A stretch of 64,000 nt of DNA from Synechococcus sp. CS-1332 (GCF_025127995.1 NZ_JAHLYP010000042.1:148424-212423); one strand, 5' to 3'; counted from the first letter of the stretch, positions 25,986 through 35,056 are shown. Translations and numbers: made by a program. The notes: a model not told the origin generated them from the sequence alone.

Positions 25986-26294
25986 ATGGCCGCCCCCCCG
26001 CTGCTCGCGCTCGGACTCCTGCCCCTGCTGGCGATGCAGTCCCCCTGGTGGGAGAACTACGACATACGGGAGCGCTTCCTCTGCGGTGACCGCGTCTCGG
26101 TGGTGCTGGAGCGCAACGCCTCCCAGGCCTCCCTGATCGCCGGCCGCACCCGGTCCACTCTGTTCCGGGAGGAATCGGACGCACCGGGCCTCCGCTACCA
26201 GAACGAAAGCTTGCGGGTGATTCTGCGGGGCGATGAACTCACCCTTGAACAGCTGCCCAGTCGCCGCATCTGCGTGCGCAGCGAACAGGTATGA
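25986..26294 (+). CDS. Secreted MliC-like (lysozyme-inhibitor fold) small protein
   Basis: 102 residues from ATG 25986. A hydrophobic N-terminus (MAAPPLLALGLLPLLAM) looks like a signal sequence or anchor. The rest fits the MliC/PliC beta-barrel pattern: FLCGDRVSVVLERNASQASL with the conserved Cys, then an Arg/Ser turn, APGLRYQNESLRVILRGDEL and a second Cys near the end (RRICVRSEQV). MliC proteins inhibit C-type lysozymes, but many cyanobacterial relatives are uncharacterised, so only the fold is proposed. The stop overlaps the next start by four bases. Confidence 0.6.
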   Translation: MAAPPLLALGLLPLLAMQSPWWENYDIRERFLCGDRVSVVLERNASQASLIAGRTRSTLFREESDAPGLRYQNESLRVILRGDELTLEQLPSRRICVRSEQV

Positions 26295-26452
26295 AACCCC
26301 TCTCCGATCGGGTGGTGATCGTGGCCCTGATCGCCGCCGTCGGGATCTGTTTCGCCCTCGCCTTCTGGACGGTGCGGCTGAACCCCTCAGGGGAGCCGCC
26401 GATGCAATGGCGACAGGGGCCAAGCGCCCAGGTGCCACCGCTGCTCTCGTGA
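26291..26452 (+). CDS. 53-residue single-pass membrane peptide
   Basis: A very short gene: ATG 26291 overlaps the stop of the MliC-like gene as ATGA, and its TGA overlaps the following GTG as GTGA. The product begins MKPLSDRVVIVALIAAVGIC, has one membrane helix (about 8-28), then a proline-rich tail (RLNPSGEPPMQWRQGPSAQV). Overlaps at both ends argue strongly that it is translated. Similar tiny linkers often serve membrane complexes, but no function can be given. Confidence 0.6.
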   Translation: MKPLSDRVVIVALIAAVGICFALAFWTVRLNPSGEPPMQWRQGPSAQVPPLLS

Positions 26453-26811
26453 ACGACCCCACCGAGGACCAGGACCGGGACCAGCCGAGGCGCCAGCTGC
26501 ATCCGCTGCCAAGGGGGCTGGTGGAGCTCTACGGCCTGCTGGCGGTGTTGTTCGTGCTCGTGCCGGAGTGGATGGCCGGCGGCGCCCTGAAAGGCTTCAG
26601 GGAGGGTCGGGAGGGCTCTGAACTGCCCCTGCCGTCAATGGCCTGGCAGCGGCTTCCCGAATTGCAGCTGGCCACGATGGGACTGGCGGAGCTGCGGCTG
26701 ATGGCGCGCCGCGAGCGCCTCTGCGGCTACATGGTCATGGGGCGCCAACGCCTCACGAACCGCCTGATGCGGCGGCTGTCCAGGCGTCGTGGGACCCCAA
26801 GGACGCTGTGA
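26449..26811 (+). CDS. Membrane-associated protein, unknown function
   Basis: 120 residues from GTG 26449, chosen because it overlaps the previous stop by four bases; the open frame extends upstream but through the coding region of its neighbours. Proline-rich start (DQPRRQLHPLPRG), one hydrophobic helix (VELYGLLAVLFVLVPEWMAG), then a helical part (LQLATMGLAELRLMARRERL) and a strongly basic end (RLMRRLSRRRGTPRTL) that might touch nucleic acid or membrane. I do not recognise the family. tRNA-Pro begins 14 bases after its stop. Confidence 0.62.
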   Translation: MNDPTEDQDRDQPRRQLHPLPRGLVELYGLLAVLFVLVPEWMAGGALKGFREGREGSELPLPSMAWQRLPELQLATMGLAELRLMARRERLCGYMVMGRQRLTNRLMRRLSRRRGTPRTL

Positions 26812-26825
26812 TAACTTCGTTTCGC

Positions 26826-26899
26826 CGGGGCGTAGCGCAGCTTGGTAGCGCACCACTTTGGGGTAGTGGGGGTCGTGGGTTCGAATCCCGCCGCTCCGA
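26826..26899 (+). tRNA. tRNA-Pro (anticodon TGG)
   Basis: A 74-base cloverleaf. The acceptor stem CGGGGCG pairs with CGCTCCG with one G-T pair, the D-arm is GCGCAGCTTGGTAGCGC, the anticodon loop CTTTGGGG presents TGG, and the T-arm carries GGTTCGAATCC. Discriminator base A at 26899. The 3' CCA is not encoded. It lies just after the stop of the 120-residue gene and ahead of a strong terminator. Confidence 0.95.
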
Positions 26900-26955
26900 T
26901 TCAGCCGGCCCGCCAAACGATTCGAGTCTCTGTTGCTCGGTCGTTGTGTTTCTTC

Positions 26956-26984
26956 TCAGCTGATCCCATCAGCTGATTTTTTTT
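26956..26984 (+). terminator. Rho-independent terminator after tRNA-Pro
   Basis: A perfect 9-base inverted repeat, TCAGCTGAT, loop CCC, ATCAGCTGA, followed by eight T at 26977-26984. It ends the transcript carrying tRNA-Pro and probably the upstream small genes. It is the cleanest terminator in the window. Confidence 0.9.
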
Positions 26985-27017
26985 GCCCCTCCTGCGTTCG
27001 GGGAGCCTGGGCAAGCT

Positions 27018-27272
27018 TCAGTGGAGTCTGGTGGCGACGTTGAAGCGCACCAGCCAGAGGTTGACGCGTCGGCGCAGCCGGGGCGGCACCTCCTGCACCA
27101 GCTGGAACAGTTCCTGGGAGGCCAGCCGGCGCAGGGCGCGGACATCGACCCGCCAGAGGGCCTCCGCTTCCCGGATCAGCCGCGCCCAGGTACGGGCCGT
27201 CTGCCAGCGGCGCACTCGGTGCTGCGCGGGTTCAGCGCCATCACCGGAGCTGGTTGGCAGCCGGGTGACCAT
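27018..27272 (-). CDS. Small basic helical protein, unknown function
   Basis: 84 residues from ATG 27272 (MVTRLPTSSGDGAEP). The part from about residue 20 looks like a real helical domain: RTWARLIREAEALWRVDVRA, SQELFQLVQEVPPRLRRRV and WLVRFNVATRLH, rich in Arg and Leu with amphipathic spacing. It lies on the minus strand downstream of the exonuclease (111 bases) and converges on the tRNA terminator. No family recognised; it could be a false frame, since the region is GC-rich. Confidence 0.5.
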   Translation of the reverse strand: MVTRLPTSSGDGAEPAQHRVRRWQTARTWARLIREAEALWRVDVRALRRLASQELFQLVQEVPPRLRRRVNLWLVRFNVATRLH

Positions 27273-27383
27273 GACGGCGGCGCCGGAAGAACACTCCAAG
27301 GGTGGGGAGGCAACGAGGAAGCGTCGCGGATCCCCGGTTCTCCTTCAACCATCGAAACAAAAACGGAAGATTTGGCGCCGGTC

Positions 27384-28268
27384 TCAGGCGCTCCGGGCCA
27401 GGTCTTCGGCGGGGGAAGGATCTGGCACCAACTGGACGGGGAAGGCCAGCGCCTCCACTTCCCGCCGACTGAGCCGGCGGCTCCAGGCCCGTGGCACCGC
27501 TTCGTTCCATCGGAAGCCGGCCTCCCGGGCGCGCTGACGCTCGGCATAGGGAAGATCCGCCCGGTACAGGCTGCGGGGCTCCAGGGCAGCCTGCAGCAGC
27601 GCCTCCAGGTCGGCGCAACGCTCGAACACCTGGGCCAGGTAAACACAATCGGTCAGGGCCCGGTGGGCCGCCCAGACCGGCACCCCGTAGGCCAGCGCCA
27701 GATCGCGGACGGAAGGGGTGCTGCGCAGCTGCCGCTCGGCTGGCCAGCGGATGTCCTCCATCGAGCAGATCCAGGGGCGATCCAGCACCGGCAGGGACCC
27801 CAGCCCGAACCACTGACGGTCGAAGGCGACGTTGTGGGCCACCAGGGCGTCACAGGCGCCCACCATGGCCCGGAAGCAGGCCAGGGCGTCCTGCCAGGGC
27901 TGCTCCAGGCGGGTCACCGCGGCAGGGATGCCGTTGATGCCCTCGGCGGCGTTGCTGGCGCAAGGCATCAGGAAGGACACCTGGGTGAGAACGGCCCGAT
28001 GGGGTACATGAAACAGAATCGCCCCCACCTCGATGCACTGGCCCTGGAGGGTGGAGAGCCCGGTGGTCTCCGTGTCGAGGATCAGCAGGATTTCCGGAAC
28101 CCGGGGCAGGGACCGTGCTGGGCGGCCGGCACAGGCGGGCAGGGACAGGGGGGCCGAGCGGGTCGCGGGGGCGGGGGGCGGCTCGGCAGGAGCTGAGACC
28201 TGTGTCGCGGCCGGCGCGGCCATGCCCAGCAGATCATTCTGTTGCCAGAGACCGGGTTGCTCCTGCAT
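27384..28268 (-). CDS. DnaQ-like 3'-5' exonuclease (DEDDh)
   Basis: 294 residues from ATG 28268. After a disordered Ala/Pro-rich N-terminus of about 58 residues, ILLILDTETTGLS gives Asp65 and Glu67. NGIPAAVTRLEQ and VAHNVAFDRQW follow with the third acid, and AAHRALTDCVYLAQVF holds the H and D of Exo III. A C-terminal region of about 100 residues (RADLPYAERQRAREAGFRWN) resembles the extension often seen in cyanobacterial copies. Probably a DNA or RNA exonuclease, not necessarily the replicative epsilon subunit. The longer frame upstream to 28469 has no family support. Confidence 0.88.
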   Translation of the reverse strand: MQEQPGLWQQNDLLGMAAPAATQVSAPAEPPPAPATRSAPLSLPACAGRPARSLPRVPEILLILDTETTGLSTLQGQCIEVGAILFHVPHRAVLTQVSFLMPCASNAAEGINGIPAAVTRLEQPWQDALACFRAMVGACDALVAHNVAFDRQWFGLGSLPVLDRPWICSMEDIRWPAERQLRSTPSVRDLALAYGVPVWAAHRALTDCVYLAQVFERCADLEALLQAALEPRSLYRADLPYAERQRAREAGFRWNEAVPRAWSRRLSRREVEALAFPVQLVPDPSPAEDLARSA

Positions 28269-28369
28269 CAGGTGCCGTCCGCACGCGTCCCCATCGTCGC
28301 AACCCGGGCAAGGCCCCGCCGGGGTCGTGCTTCCTAGGCTGGGTTGATCCCGAAGTTTCCCCGCGTTCC

Positions 28370-28834
28370 GTGGCTCCAGCCCTCGCCCCCGGCGACACCG
28401 CCCCCCTGATCGCCCTCCCCGACCAGGACGGCACGGAACGGCGCAGCGACCAGCTGGACGGCAAAGCATTGGTGGTGTTTTTCTATCCCAAGGACGACAC
28501 GCCCGGCTGCACCATGGAGGCCTGCGCCTTCCGGGACAGCTACAGCGATCTGCAGGGGCTCGGCGCTGAGGTGTGGGGTGTCAGCGGCGACGATGCCTCC
28601 AGCCACCGGCGTTTCGCCAACCGCCACCGGCTGCCGTTCCCGTTGCTGGTGGATGCCGGTAACCGGCTGCGCAAGGCCTTCGGCGTGCCCAACGTGCTGG
28701 GCCTACTGCCCGGCAGGGTCACCTACGTCATCGACGGCCAGGGGGTCGTTCGCCATGTCTTCAACAACCTGCTCGACGGCCCGGCCCACCGGCGCGAGGC
28801 CCTGGAGGCCCTGCGTGGCCTCGAGGCGTCCTGA
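28370..28834 (+). CDS. Peroxiredoxin Q (BCP-type)
   Basis: 154 residues from GTG 28370. A thioredoxin-fold peroxidase that reduces hydrogen peroxide and organic peroxides with thioredoxin. The active site FFYPKDDTPGCTMEACAFRD contains the peroxidatic Cys47 and the resolving Cys52, the five-residue spacing typical of PrxQ. GVSGDDASSHRRFANRHRLP and FGVPNVLGLLPGRVTYVID follow the family order. Divergent from the DnaQ-like gene, with 101 bases between starts. Confidence 0.93.
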   Translation: MAPALAPGDTAPLIALPDQDGTERRSDQLDGKALVVFFYPKDDTPGCTMEACAFRDSYSDLQGLGAEVWGVSGDDASSHRRFANRHRLPFPLLVDAGNRLRKAFGVPNVLGLLPGRVTYVIDGQGVVRHVFNNLLDGPAHRREALEALRGLEAS

Positions 28835-28868
28835 CCCGCGCCGCGATCCGTAAGCGGGGACCCAGACG

Positions 28869-29597
28869 ATGACGCTGTGGCGACAGCAGGGGGAACTCTG
28901 GACGTTGGAGCCGTCGGGCAGGGACCGCGGGCTGATCGAGTTCATCGGTGGCAGCTACCTGGCCGCCACCCCCCAGCTGAGCTACCGACGCTTTCTCGAG
29001 TCCCTGGCCGCCAGGGGCTGGCGGATCCATGCCTGGAGTTATGTGCCCGGCTTCGACCACCAGGCCCAGGCCAATGCCGCCTGGCGCCTGTTCCGCCAGT
29101 GGCGGGAGCAGCAGGCCGGGCCGGCCGAGGCCACCCTGCTGCGGCTGGGCCACAGCCTCGGCTGCAAGCTGCATCTGCTCGCCCCCGACGGCGGCCGCCG
29201 CTGCGATGGCCTGGTTGCGCTGAGTTTCAACAACTTCTCGGCCGAGCGATCGATCCCCTTCCTGGCGGAGCTGGGCCAGCAGTTCCGCTTCCGCAGCGAA
29301 TTCAGCCCCTCCCCGGAGGAGACCCTGCTCCAGATCAGCAGCAGCTACCGCCAGCCCCGCAACCTGCTGGTGCGCTTCAGCCGCGACACGATCGACCAGA
29401 GCGGCCGGCTGATCGACGTGCTGCAGGCCAGGGCCGGCGATGCCTCCAACCTTGTGGAACTGCCAGGGGATCACCTCACACCCGCCAGCGGGGGCCTGCG
29501 CAAGCAGTTTCTGGGGGAATGGGCCGATGATCCGGCCCGCCAACGGGGGATGGAGCGGCTGGCCGAGCAGATCAGCGCCTGGTCCGGGGCCGCGTAA
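28869..29597 (+). CDS. DUF1350 protein, alpha/beta-hydrolase-like
   Basis: 242 residues. Typical DUF1350 features: the opening FIGGSYLAATPQLSYRRFL, a helix region YVPGFDHQAQANAAWRLFR, and LRLGHSLGCKLHLLAP, where GHSLG is a nucleophile-elbow-like motif with Ser. FNNFSAERSIPFLAEL follows, and near the end LVELPGDHLTPASGGL carries a His in a catalytic-type position. The family is widespread in cyanobacteria and plastids; substrate unknown. ATG 28869, 34 bases after PrxQ. Confidence 0.82.
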   Translation: MTLWRQQGELWTLEPSGRDRGLIEFIGGSYLAATPQLSYRRFLESLAARGWRIHAWSYVPGFDHQAQANAAWRLFRQWREQQAGPAEATLLRLGHSLGCKLHLLAPDGGRRCDGLVALSFNNFSAERSIPFLAELGQQFRFRSEFSPSPEETLLQISSSYRQPRNLLVRFSRDTIDQSGRLIDVLQARAGDASNLVELPGDHLTPASGGLRKQFLGEWADDPARQRGMERLAEQISAWSGAA

Positions 29598-29621
29598 ACG
29601 GCGCCTGGACAGTGGCGGCCC

Positions 29622-31595
29622 TCACACCCTTAGCTGGTCGAGCACCGAACGGTCCTCGAGGGTGGAGGTGTCACCGCTCACCTCCTGGCCAGCCGCCAGG
29701 GAGCGAAGGATCCGGCGCATGATCTTGCCGCTGCGGGTCTTGGGCAGGGAGTCAGTGAAGCGGATGATGTCGGGCCGGGCGATCGGCCCGATCTCCAGGC
29801 CCACGTGGCGGCGCAGCTCCGCCTCCAGGGCCGCATCGCCGTCCACCCCCACATCCAGAGTGACGAAGGCCACGATCCCTTCCCCCTTGAGGTCGTCGGG
29901 CCGGCCCACCACGGCGGCCTCCGCCACGGACGGATGGCTCACCAGAGCCGATTCGATCTCCATCGTGCCCAGCCGGTGGCCGGAGACGTTGATGACGTCA
30001 TCGACCCGGCCCATCACCCAGAAATAGCCATCCGCGTCGCGGCGGGCGCCGTCACCGGCGAAATAGAGGTAGCTGCCGTCGGCGGGCCGGATGTGCTCCC
30101 AGTAGCTGCGCCGGAAGCGGTCGGGATCGCCGTGCACGGTGCGCATCATGCCGGGCCAGGGGCGCCGCACCGCCAGGTAGCCCCCCTGGCCGGTGGGCAC
30201 ACTGTTGCCCTCCAGATCCACCACGTCGGCGACGATGCCCGGCAGGGGCAGGGTGGCCGAACCGGGCTTGGTGGGGGTGGCTCCTGGCAGGGGGCTGATC
30301 ATCACCCCACCGGTCTCGGTCTGCCACCAGGTGTCGACCACGGGGCAGCGGTCGCCGCCGATCACATCGCGGTACCACATCCAGGCCTCCGGATTGATCG
30401 GCTCGCCGACGGTGCCGAGGATGCGCAGGCTGCCCATGTCGTAGCGGTCGGGCACCGCGCGGCCGCTCTTCATGAAGGCGCGGATGGCGGTGGGGGCGGT
30501 GTAGAAGATCGTCACCCGGTGCTTCTCGATCACCTCCCAGAAGGCCCCGGGCTTGGCGGGCCGCGGTGCCCCCTCATACATGAGGGTGGTGGCGCCGTTG
30601 GAGAGGGGCCCGTAGACGATGTAGCTGTGGCCGGTGATCCAGCCCACATCGGCCGTGCACCAGTGGATGTCGTCCTCGCGGATGTCGAAGATCCACTGGA
30701 AGGTGAGATGGGCCCAGAGGTTGTAGCCGGCGGTGGTGTGCACCACCCCCTTGGGCTTGCCGGTGGAGCCGGAGGTGTAGAGCACAAACAGCCGGTCTTC
30801 GCTGGCCATCGGCTCGGCTGGGCAATTGGCGCTCTGGCGGTCCACCAGCTCGTGCCACCACAGGTCGCGGCCGGCCTCGAAGGCGGTGGCCTCGCCGGTG
30901 CGGCGCACCACCAGCACGTGCTCGACGCTGGGACAACCTTCATCCAGGGCCTGATCCACCGCCGGCTTGAGGGACACGGCCTTGTCCTTGCGGAAGCCGC
31001 CGTCGGCGGTGATCACCAGCTTCACCTGGCCATCGATCAGCCGGTCGCGCAGGGCCTCGGCGGAGAAGCCGCCGAACACCACCGAGTGGGGGGCGCCGAT
31101 GCGGGCGCAGGCCAGCATGGCGATGGCCGCCTCGGGCACCATCGGCATGTACAGGGCCACCAGATCGCCCTTGCCGACACCGAGTCCTTTGAGGGCATTG
31201 GCGGCGCGGCAGACCTCGGCGTGCAGTTCGCGGTAAGTGAAGGTGCGCACGTCGCCCGGTTCCCCCTCCCAGATCAGGGCCGTCTTGTCGGCACGGGGGC
31301 CCTCCAGGTGGCGATCAAGGCAGTTGTAGGAGAGGTTGGTGGTGCCCCCCTCGAACCAGCGGGCGAAGGGCGGATTGCTCCAGTCGAGCACCGTGTCGAA
31401 GGGCTCGAACCAGTGCAGCTCGCGCCGGGCCGCCTCCCCCCAGAAGCCATCGGGATCGGCCTGGGCCCGCGCCGCCAGGGCTTCGTAGGCGGCCATCGAA
31501 CCGATGCGGGCCGCAGCGGCCAGCTGGGGCGGCGGATCGAACTGCCGCTGTTCCTGGAGCACCGACTCGATCGTGGGCGAGGAGTCCTGGGTCAT
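29622..31595 (-). CDS. acs: Acetyl-CoA synthetase (AMP-forming)
   Basis: About 657 residues from ATG 31595 ([19 protein letters not shown]), the standard length; the frame runs to 31631 with a further ATG. Converts acetate, ATP and CoA to acetyl-CoA. Landmarks: the P-loop-like [19 protein letters not shown], the acetate pocket area [17 protein letters not shown], the hinge [20 protein letters not shown] and the C-terminal [18 protein letters not shown] with the regulatory lysine. Convergent with DUF1350 (24 bases apart) and divergent from a TspO-like gene. Confidence 0.97.
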   Translation of the reverse strand: MTQDSSPTIESVLQEQRQFDPPPQLAAAARIGSMAAYEALAARAQADPDGFWGEAARRELHWFEPFDTVLDWSNPPFARWFEGGTTNLSYNCLDRHLEGPRADKTALIWEGEPGDVRTFTYRELHAEVCRAANALKGLGVGKGDLVALYMPMVPEAAIAMLACARIGAPHSVVFGGFSAEALRDRLIDGQVKLVITADGGFRKDKAVSLKPAVDQALDEGCPSVEHVLVVRRTGEATAFEAGRDLWWHELVDRQSANCPAEPMASEDRLFVLYTSGSTGKPKGVVHTTAGYNLWAHLTFQWIFDIREDDIHWCTADVGWITGHSYIVYGPLSNGATTLMYEGAPRPAKPGAFWEVIEKHRVTIFYTAPTAIRAFMKSGRAVPDRYDMGSLRILGTVGEPINPEAWMWYRDVIGGDRCPVVDTWWQTETGGVMISPLPGATPTKPGSATLPLPGIVADVVDLEGNSVPTGQGGYLAVRRPWPGMMRTVHGDPDRFRRSYWEHIRPADGSYLYFAGDGARRDADGYFWVMGRVDDVINVSGHRLGTMEIESALVSHPSVAEAAVVGRPDDLKGEGIVAFVTLDVGVDGDAALEAELRRHVGLEIGPIARPDIIRFTDSLPKTRSGKIMRRILRSLAAGQEVSGDTSTLEDRSVLDQLRV

Positions 31596-31675
31596 GGCAA
31601 AGCCTGCCGGGCGGGCTGGGGCATGGTGCATTCAACCGCAGACAGGCCACGCTGGAGGGACACGGCTCCCTTCCC

Positions 31676-32128
31676 ATGCCCGCCTGGCTGACAATCCTGC
31701 TGGTGATGGGCCTGGTGATCGCCGTCCTGACCCCGAGCCAGCAGCAGTTCGCCTGGTTCCTGCGGCTGCGCAGGCCCCGCTGGCTCACGTTTGAGCGCTG
31801 GATCCCGGTGATCTGGTCGGTCGTCTACCTCTGCTTCTACGCCTCGTCCCTGATCCGCTGGAGGGCCGGTGGGGTGACGGCGCCGCTGGCCATGGCGGGC
31901 TACCTGGTGCTGCTGGTGCTGGTGCAGAGCTACACCCTGCTGATCTGCCGCACCAGGCGGCTCGCCTGGGGAACGGCGGCGGGCCTGGCCGGCTGGCTCT
32001 GGGGCCTGGGCCTGGCACTGGCGCTGCTGGCCGTGTCACCGCCCGCCAGCCTGCTGCTGGTGCCCTTCCTGCTCTGGAGCCCGATCGGCACGTTCGTGAC
32101 CTGGCGGATGCAGAGGCTGAACCGCTGA
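31676..32128 (+). CDS. TspO/MBR-family membrane protein
   Basis: 150 residues, five hydrophobic helices. The family segment FLRLRRPRWLTFERWIPVIW followed by SVVYLCFYASSLIRW corresponds to the TspO pattern of a conserved K/RPxW and a following aromatic helix. TspO proteins bind porphyrins and tetrapyrrole-related ligands and are regulators in photosynthetic bacteria. It is divergent from acs with 80 bases between starts. A second, less similar family member lies at 45593-46141. Confidence 0.75.
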   Translation: MPAWLTILLVMGLVIAVLTPSQQQFAWFLRLRRPRWLTFERWIPVIWSVVYLCFYASSLIRWRAGGVTAPLAMAGYLVLLVLVQSYTLLICRTRRLAWGTAAGLAGWLWGLGLALALLAVSPPASLLLVPFLLWSPIGTFVTWRMQRLNR

Positions 32129-32228
32129 GGCCCCCATGGCCTGAAGCACCGATCGAGCCGATCAGGGCTGCTCATCGCTGCTTGGCAAGATCGCCCGGCG
32201 GCGTTAGCCAGGGGGCGAACCCATCGGA

Positions 32229-32555
32229 ATGGAGCGGAAGGCCATGGAGGAGCAGCCCATCACGCCCCATGCCGGCCCGACACGGGACGCCGAGGGCAAC
32301 CTCACCTACGTGGGGGACGACGGTCGCCGTTACGTGGTGGGTCTGCCGCCGGACATCGATGAGGACAACGTCGAGAAGGTGATGACCCTGCTGCGGGGTG
32401 GCACCGGGCTGTTCCAGCAGATCGAGGCCCTCTGCCACCGCTGGATCGACGAGGTTGGCGGCAGCGAACTCGATGAGCGGGCCGCCCTGGTGCTGCTGCT
32501 CACCACCCTGGAAACCGCCCTGGAAGACCGTTACCCCGAGAACGATCCTTCCTGA
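32229..32555 (+). CDS. Small acidic protein, unknown function
   Basis: 108 residues. Contains a short beta-rich start (RDAEGNLTYVGDDGRRYVVG), an acidic linker (LPPDIDEDNVEKVMTLL) and a C-terminal helical half, including ALVLLLTTLETALEDRYPEN. No family recognised. ATG 32229 or ATG 32244 could be used. Its stop overlaps the ATG of the next gene as TGATG, so the two are co-translated. Confidence 0.68.
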   Translation: MERKAMEEQPITPHAGPTRDAEGNLTYVGDDGRRYVVGLPPDIDEDNVEKVMTLLRGGTGLFQQIEALCHRWIDEVGGSELDERAALVLLLTTLETALEDRYPENDPS

Positions 32556-33229
32556 TGCAGGCTGGGGGGATGCCCCAGCGACCCGCCGCCTGCCTGTTCG
32601 ATCTCGACGGTCTGCTGCTGGACACCGAACCCGCCCATGCCAGGGCCTGGCAGGCGGCGGCCAGCCACTTCGGCCGCCGCCTGGATGGGGCTGAGCTCCT
32701 CAGCCTGCGGGGCCGAAGGCGACACGACTGCGCCAGCGAGGTGCGCCGGTGGATCGCCGCCGCGGGAGGGCCGTCGCTGAGCGAGCAGGAGCTGCTGGCC
32801 GTCCGCCAGCCGATCGCCGAGGCCCTGCTCGCGGGCGCCCCGGCCATGCCCGGTGCCGAGGCCCTGGTGCGACGCTGCGTGGCCCTGGACATCCCGATGG
32901 CCCTGGCCACGAGCAGCGCGCGCGCGGCCGTGGAGATCAAGGTGGCGCCCCACCCCTGGATCGGCCTGATCAGCGAGCGGGTCTACGGCGACGATCCGCA
33001 ATTGGGCGGTGGCAAACCCGCGCCGGATCCCTTCCTGCTGGCGGCCCGGCGCCTCGGGGTGGCGCCAACCGCGTGCTGGGCGTTCGAGGATTCCAGCGCC
33101 GGGGTGACCGCAGCCCTGATTGCCGGCTGCCGGGTGCACGTGTTGCTGCCGCCAGGGGTCAGCTGCCAGGCCTATCCCGACGGTGTGATCTGCCTCAACT
33201 CCCTGGAGGAGGTGAAGCTGGATCAGTAG
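32555..33229 (+). CDS. HAD-superfamily phosphatase/phosphomutase-like hydrolase
   Basis: 224 residues. Motif I CLFDLDGLLLDTEP has the nucleophile Asp and the general acid Asp. Motif II is ALATSSAR, motif III KPAPDPFLL and motif IV CWAFEDSSAGVTAA, the order of the subfamily IA proteins such as beta-phosphoglucomutase and phosphoglycolate phosphatase. The substrate is unknown. Coupled to the upstream 108-residue gene by a one-base overlap. Its 3' end overlaps sds by 7 bases on the other strand. Confidence 0.88.
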   Translation: MQAGGMPQRPAACLFDLDGLLLDTEPAHARAWQAAASHFGRRLDGAELLSLRGRRRHDCASEVRRWIAAAGGPSLSEQELLAVRQPIAEALLAGAPAMPGAEALVRRCVALDIPMALATSSARAAVEIKVAPHPWIGLISERVYGDDPQLGGGKPAPDPFLLAARRLGVAPTACWAFEDSSAGVTAALIAGCRVHVLLPPGVSCQAYPDGVICLNSLEEVKLDQ

Positions 33230-34194
33230 AGGCGACTGAGGACGAACTCCGGCAGGGCGCGCAGGGCGCTGCGGGGCTCCGAGGGGGGCAACCACTCGAT
33301 CGCTTCGTGGGCCTCGCGGGCAAAGCCTTCAGCCAGGGCACGGGCACGGCCGATCGCCTCGCAGCCGCGCACCATGGCCAGGGCCTGGTCCAGGTCGCCG
33401 GCCTCACAGAATTCCCGCTCGATCAGCCCGGCCAGGGCCGGCCGCTCCTCGAGGGCATAGAGCACCGGTGCGGTGAGGTAGCCCGAGGCCAGGTCACTGG
33501 CGGCAGGCTTGCCAAGCTGCTGGTCGCTGGCGGTGAAATCCAGGATGTCGTCGACCACCTGGAAGGCCAAGCCGAGCTGGCGGCCGAAGCGGTAGAGGGC
33601 ATCGAGGCGCGGTTCGCCCAGGCCGGTGAGCACCCCGGCGGCCCGGGCACTGTTGGCGATCAGGGAGGCGGTCTTGCAGTAGCTCTTTTCGAGGTAGGTC
33701 TCGAAGCTCTGGCCCGTGTCGTAGCGGAACAGGCCCTGGCGCACCTCACCATCCGCCAGATCCATGATCACGCGGGAAAGCAGCTTCACCACCTCGAGAT
33801 CATCGAGGTTGGCAAGGTGCCAGCTGGCCTGGGCGAAAAGGAAATCGCCGGCCAGCACCGCAACGCGGTGGTTGAAGCGACTGTGCACCGTGGCCACGCC
33901 ACGACGCGTGGCGGCCTCGTCGACCACATCGTCGTGGACGAGGGAGGCGGTGTGGATCATCTCGGTGATCTCAGCCAGCCGCCGGTGGCGGGAGCTGAGG
34001 CCCCCATCGGGGGCAATGGCCCTCGACAGCAACAGCACAATCCCCGGGCGAATCCGCTTGCCGCCGGCCGCGAACAGGTGCTCAGCGGCGGCCTGAAGAA
34101 TCGGATGGCCGGCGCCGATCAGGCTGCGCAGGTCGGCCAGCAGCGCATCGAGGTCGGACTCCACCGGCTGGAGCAACTCTGCAACCGTCGCCAC
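33223..34194 (-). CDS. sds: Solanesyl/long-chain polyprenyl diphosphate synthase
   Basis: 323 residues from GTG 34194, with GGAGG just upstream. Makes the C45-type side chain for plastoquinone. The first aspartate-rich motif is in TASLVHDDVVDEAATRRG (Asp88, Asp89, Asp92), the second in AFQVVDDILDFTASDQQLGK. GGKRIRPGIVLLL and ATVHSRFNHRVAVLAGDF are further landmarks. The open frame continues upstream to 34620 only inside murI and is not used. It is the last of a minus-strand run with murI, an amidase and two hydrolases. Confidence 0.93.
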   Translation of the reverse strand: MATVAELLQPVESDLDALLADLRSLIGAGHPILQAAAEHLFAAGGKRIRPGIVLLLSRAIAPDGGLSSRHRRLAEITEMIHTASLVHDDVVDEAATRRGVATVHSRFNHRVAVLAGDFLFAQASWHLANLDDLEVVKLLSRVIMDLADGEVRQGLFRYDTGQSFETYLEKSYCKTASLIANSARAAGVLTGLGEPRLDALYRFGRQLGLAFQVVDDILDFTASDQQLGKPAASDLASGYLTAPVLYALEERPALAGLIEREFCEAGDLDQALAMVRGCEAIGRARALAEGFAREAHEAIEWLPPSEPRSALRALPEFVLSRLY

Positions 34195-34231
34195 GTCACC
34201 TCCACGATGAAAGGATCCTAGGGGCCGTGCC

Positions 34232-35056
34232 TCAATAGGCGCGGGTGGGCGACTGCAGGCTGACGCTGCGCACGGCCGGCCGGCTTCCCAGCCAGGCGGC
34301 GGCAGCGCCGGCGAAGGCCTCAGCGGGGCCAGTGACACAGAAACGCGTGCGCTCCAGGGGCGGACGCACCGACTCCACCGCCTGGTCGACTTCGGGGGAA
34401 TCGCCGAGGCTGGCCAGCAGGGGCCCGAGGCGCTGGGCGGCCGCCAGGGCGGGGTCCACCAGTTGCACGTCGGGGGGGAGCAGTTCGGCCAGCAGGGCCC
34501 GCAGCAGCGGGTAGTGGGTGCAGCCCAGCACGATGGTGTCCACCTCGGCCTCCAGCAACGGGGCCAGATAGGCGGCGGCGGCCGCGCGCAGCTCGGGAGC
34601 CTGCAGGTCGCCGGCTTCAATCAGGGGCACGAAGGCGGGACAGCCCATCTCCAGCACCCTGGCCGACGGGCGACAGGCCTGGATCGAGCGCCGGTAGGCG
34701 CCGCTGGCGGCGGTGGCGGGGGTGGCCAGCACCCCGACGTGGTCGCTGGTGAGCTCGCTGGCCAGGCTGTCAATCAGCCCCACCACCGGCACGCCCGCTT
34801 CGGCCACGGCCACATCGAAGGCCAGGGCATTGGAGGTATTGCAAGCCATCACCAGCACGCCCACCCCCTGCAGTCGCAGCCAATGCACCACCTCCGAGGC
34901 GATCGCCCGGATCTCCTCCTTCGAGCGCTGGCCGTAGGGCACCCGGGCCGTGTCCCCCAGGTAGAGGCAGGGGGAGTGGGGGTAGAGGGCGTGGACCTGC
35001 CGCAACACGGTGAGCCCGCCGAGGCCACTGTCAAAAAGGCCGACGAGCAGGCTCAT
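34232..35056 (-). CDS. murI: Glutamate racemase
   Basis: 274 residues. Makes D-glutamate for peptidoglycan. Conserved parts: LFDSGLGGLTVLRQVHALYP, PYGQRSKEEI, the first catalytic cysteine in LVMACNTSNALAFDV and the second in IVLGCTHYPLLRALLAE. ATG 35056. Its start overlaps the stop of the amidase gene by four bases, and sds follows after 37 bases, so cell wall and quinone genes share a transcript. Catalytic residues are all intact. Confidence 0.96.
   Translation of the reverse strand: MSLLVGLFDSGLGGLTVLRQVHALYPHSPCLYLGDTARVPYGQRSKEEIRAIASEVVHWLRLQGVGVLVMACNTSNALAFDVAVAEAGVPVVGLIDSLASELTSDHVGVLATPATAASGAYRRSIQACRPSARVLEMGCPAFVPLIEAGDLQAPELRAAAAAYLAPLLEAEVDTIVLGCTHYPLLRALLAELLPPDVQLVDPALAAAQRLGPLLASLGDSPEVDQAVESVRPPLERTRFCVTGPAEAFAGAAAAWLGSRPAVRSVSLQSPTRAY

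Noticed and set aside
34195..34620. Upstream extension of sds to 34620
   Set aside because: It is murI read in another frame; sds similarity and GGAGG point to GTG 34194.
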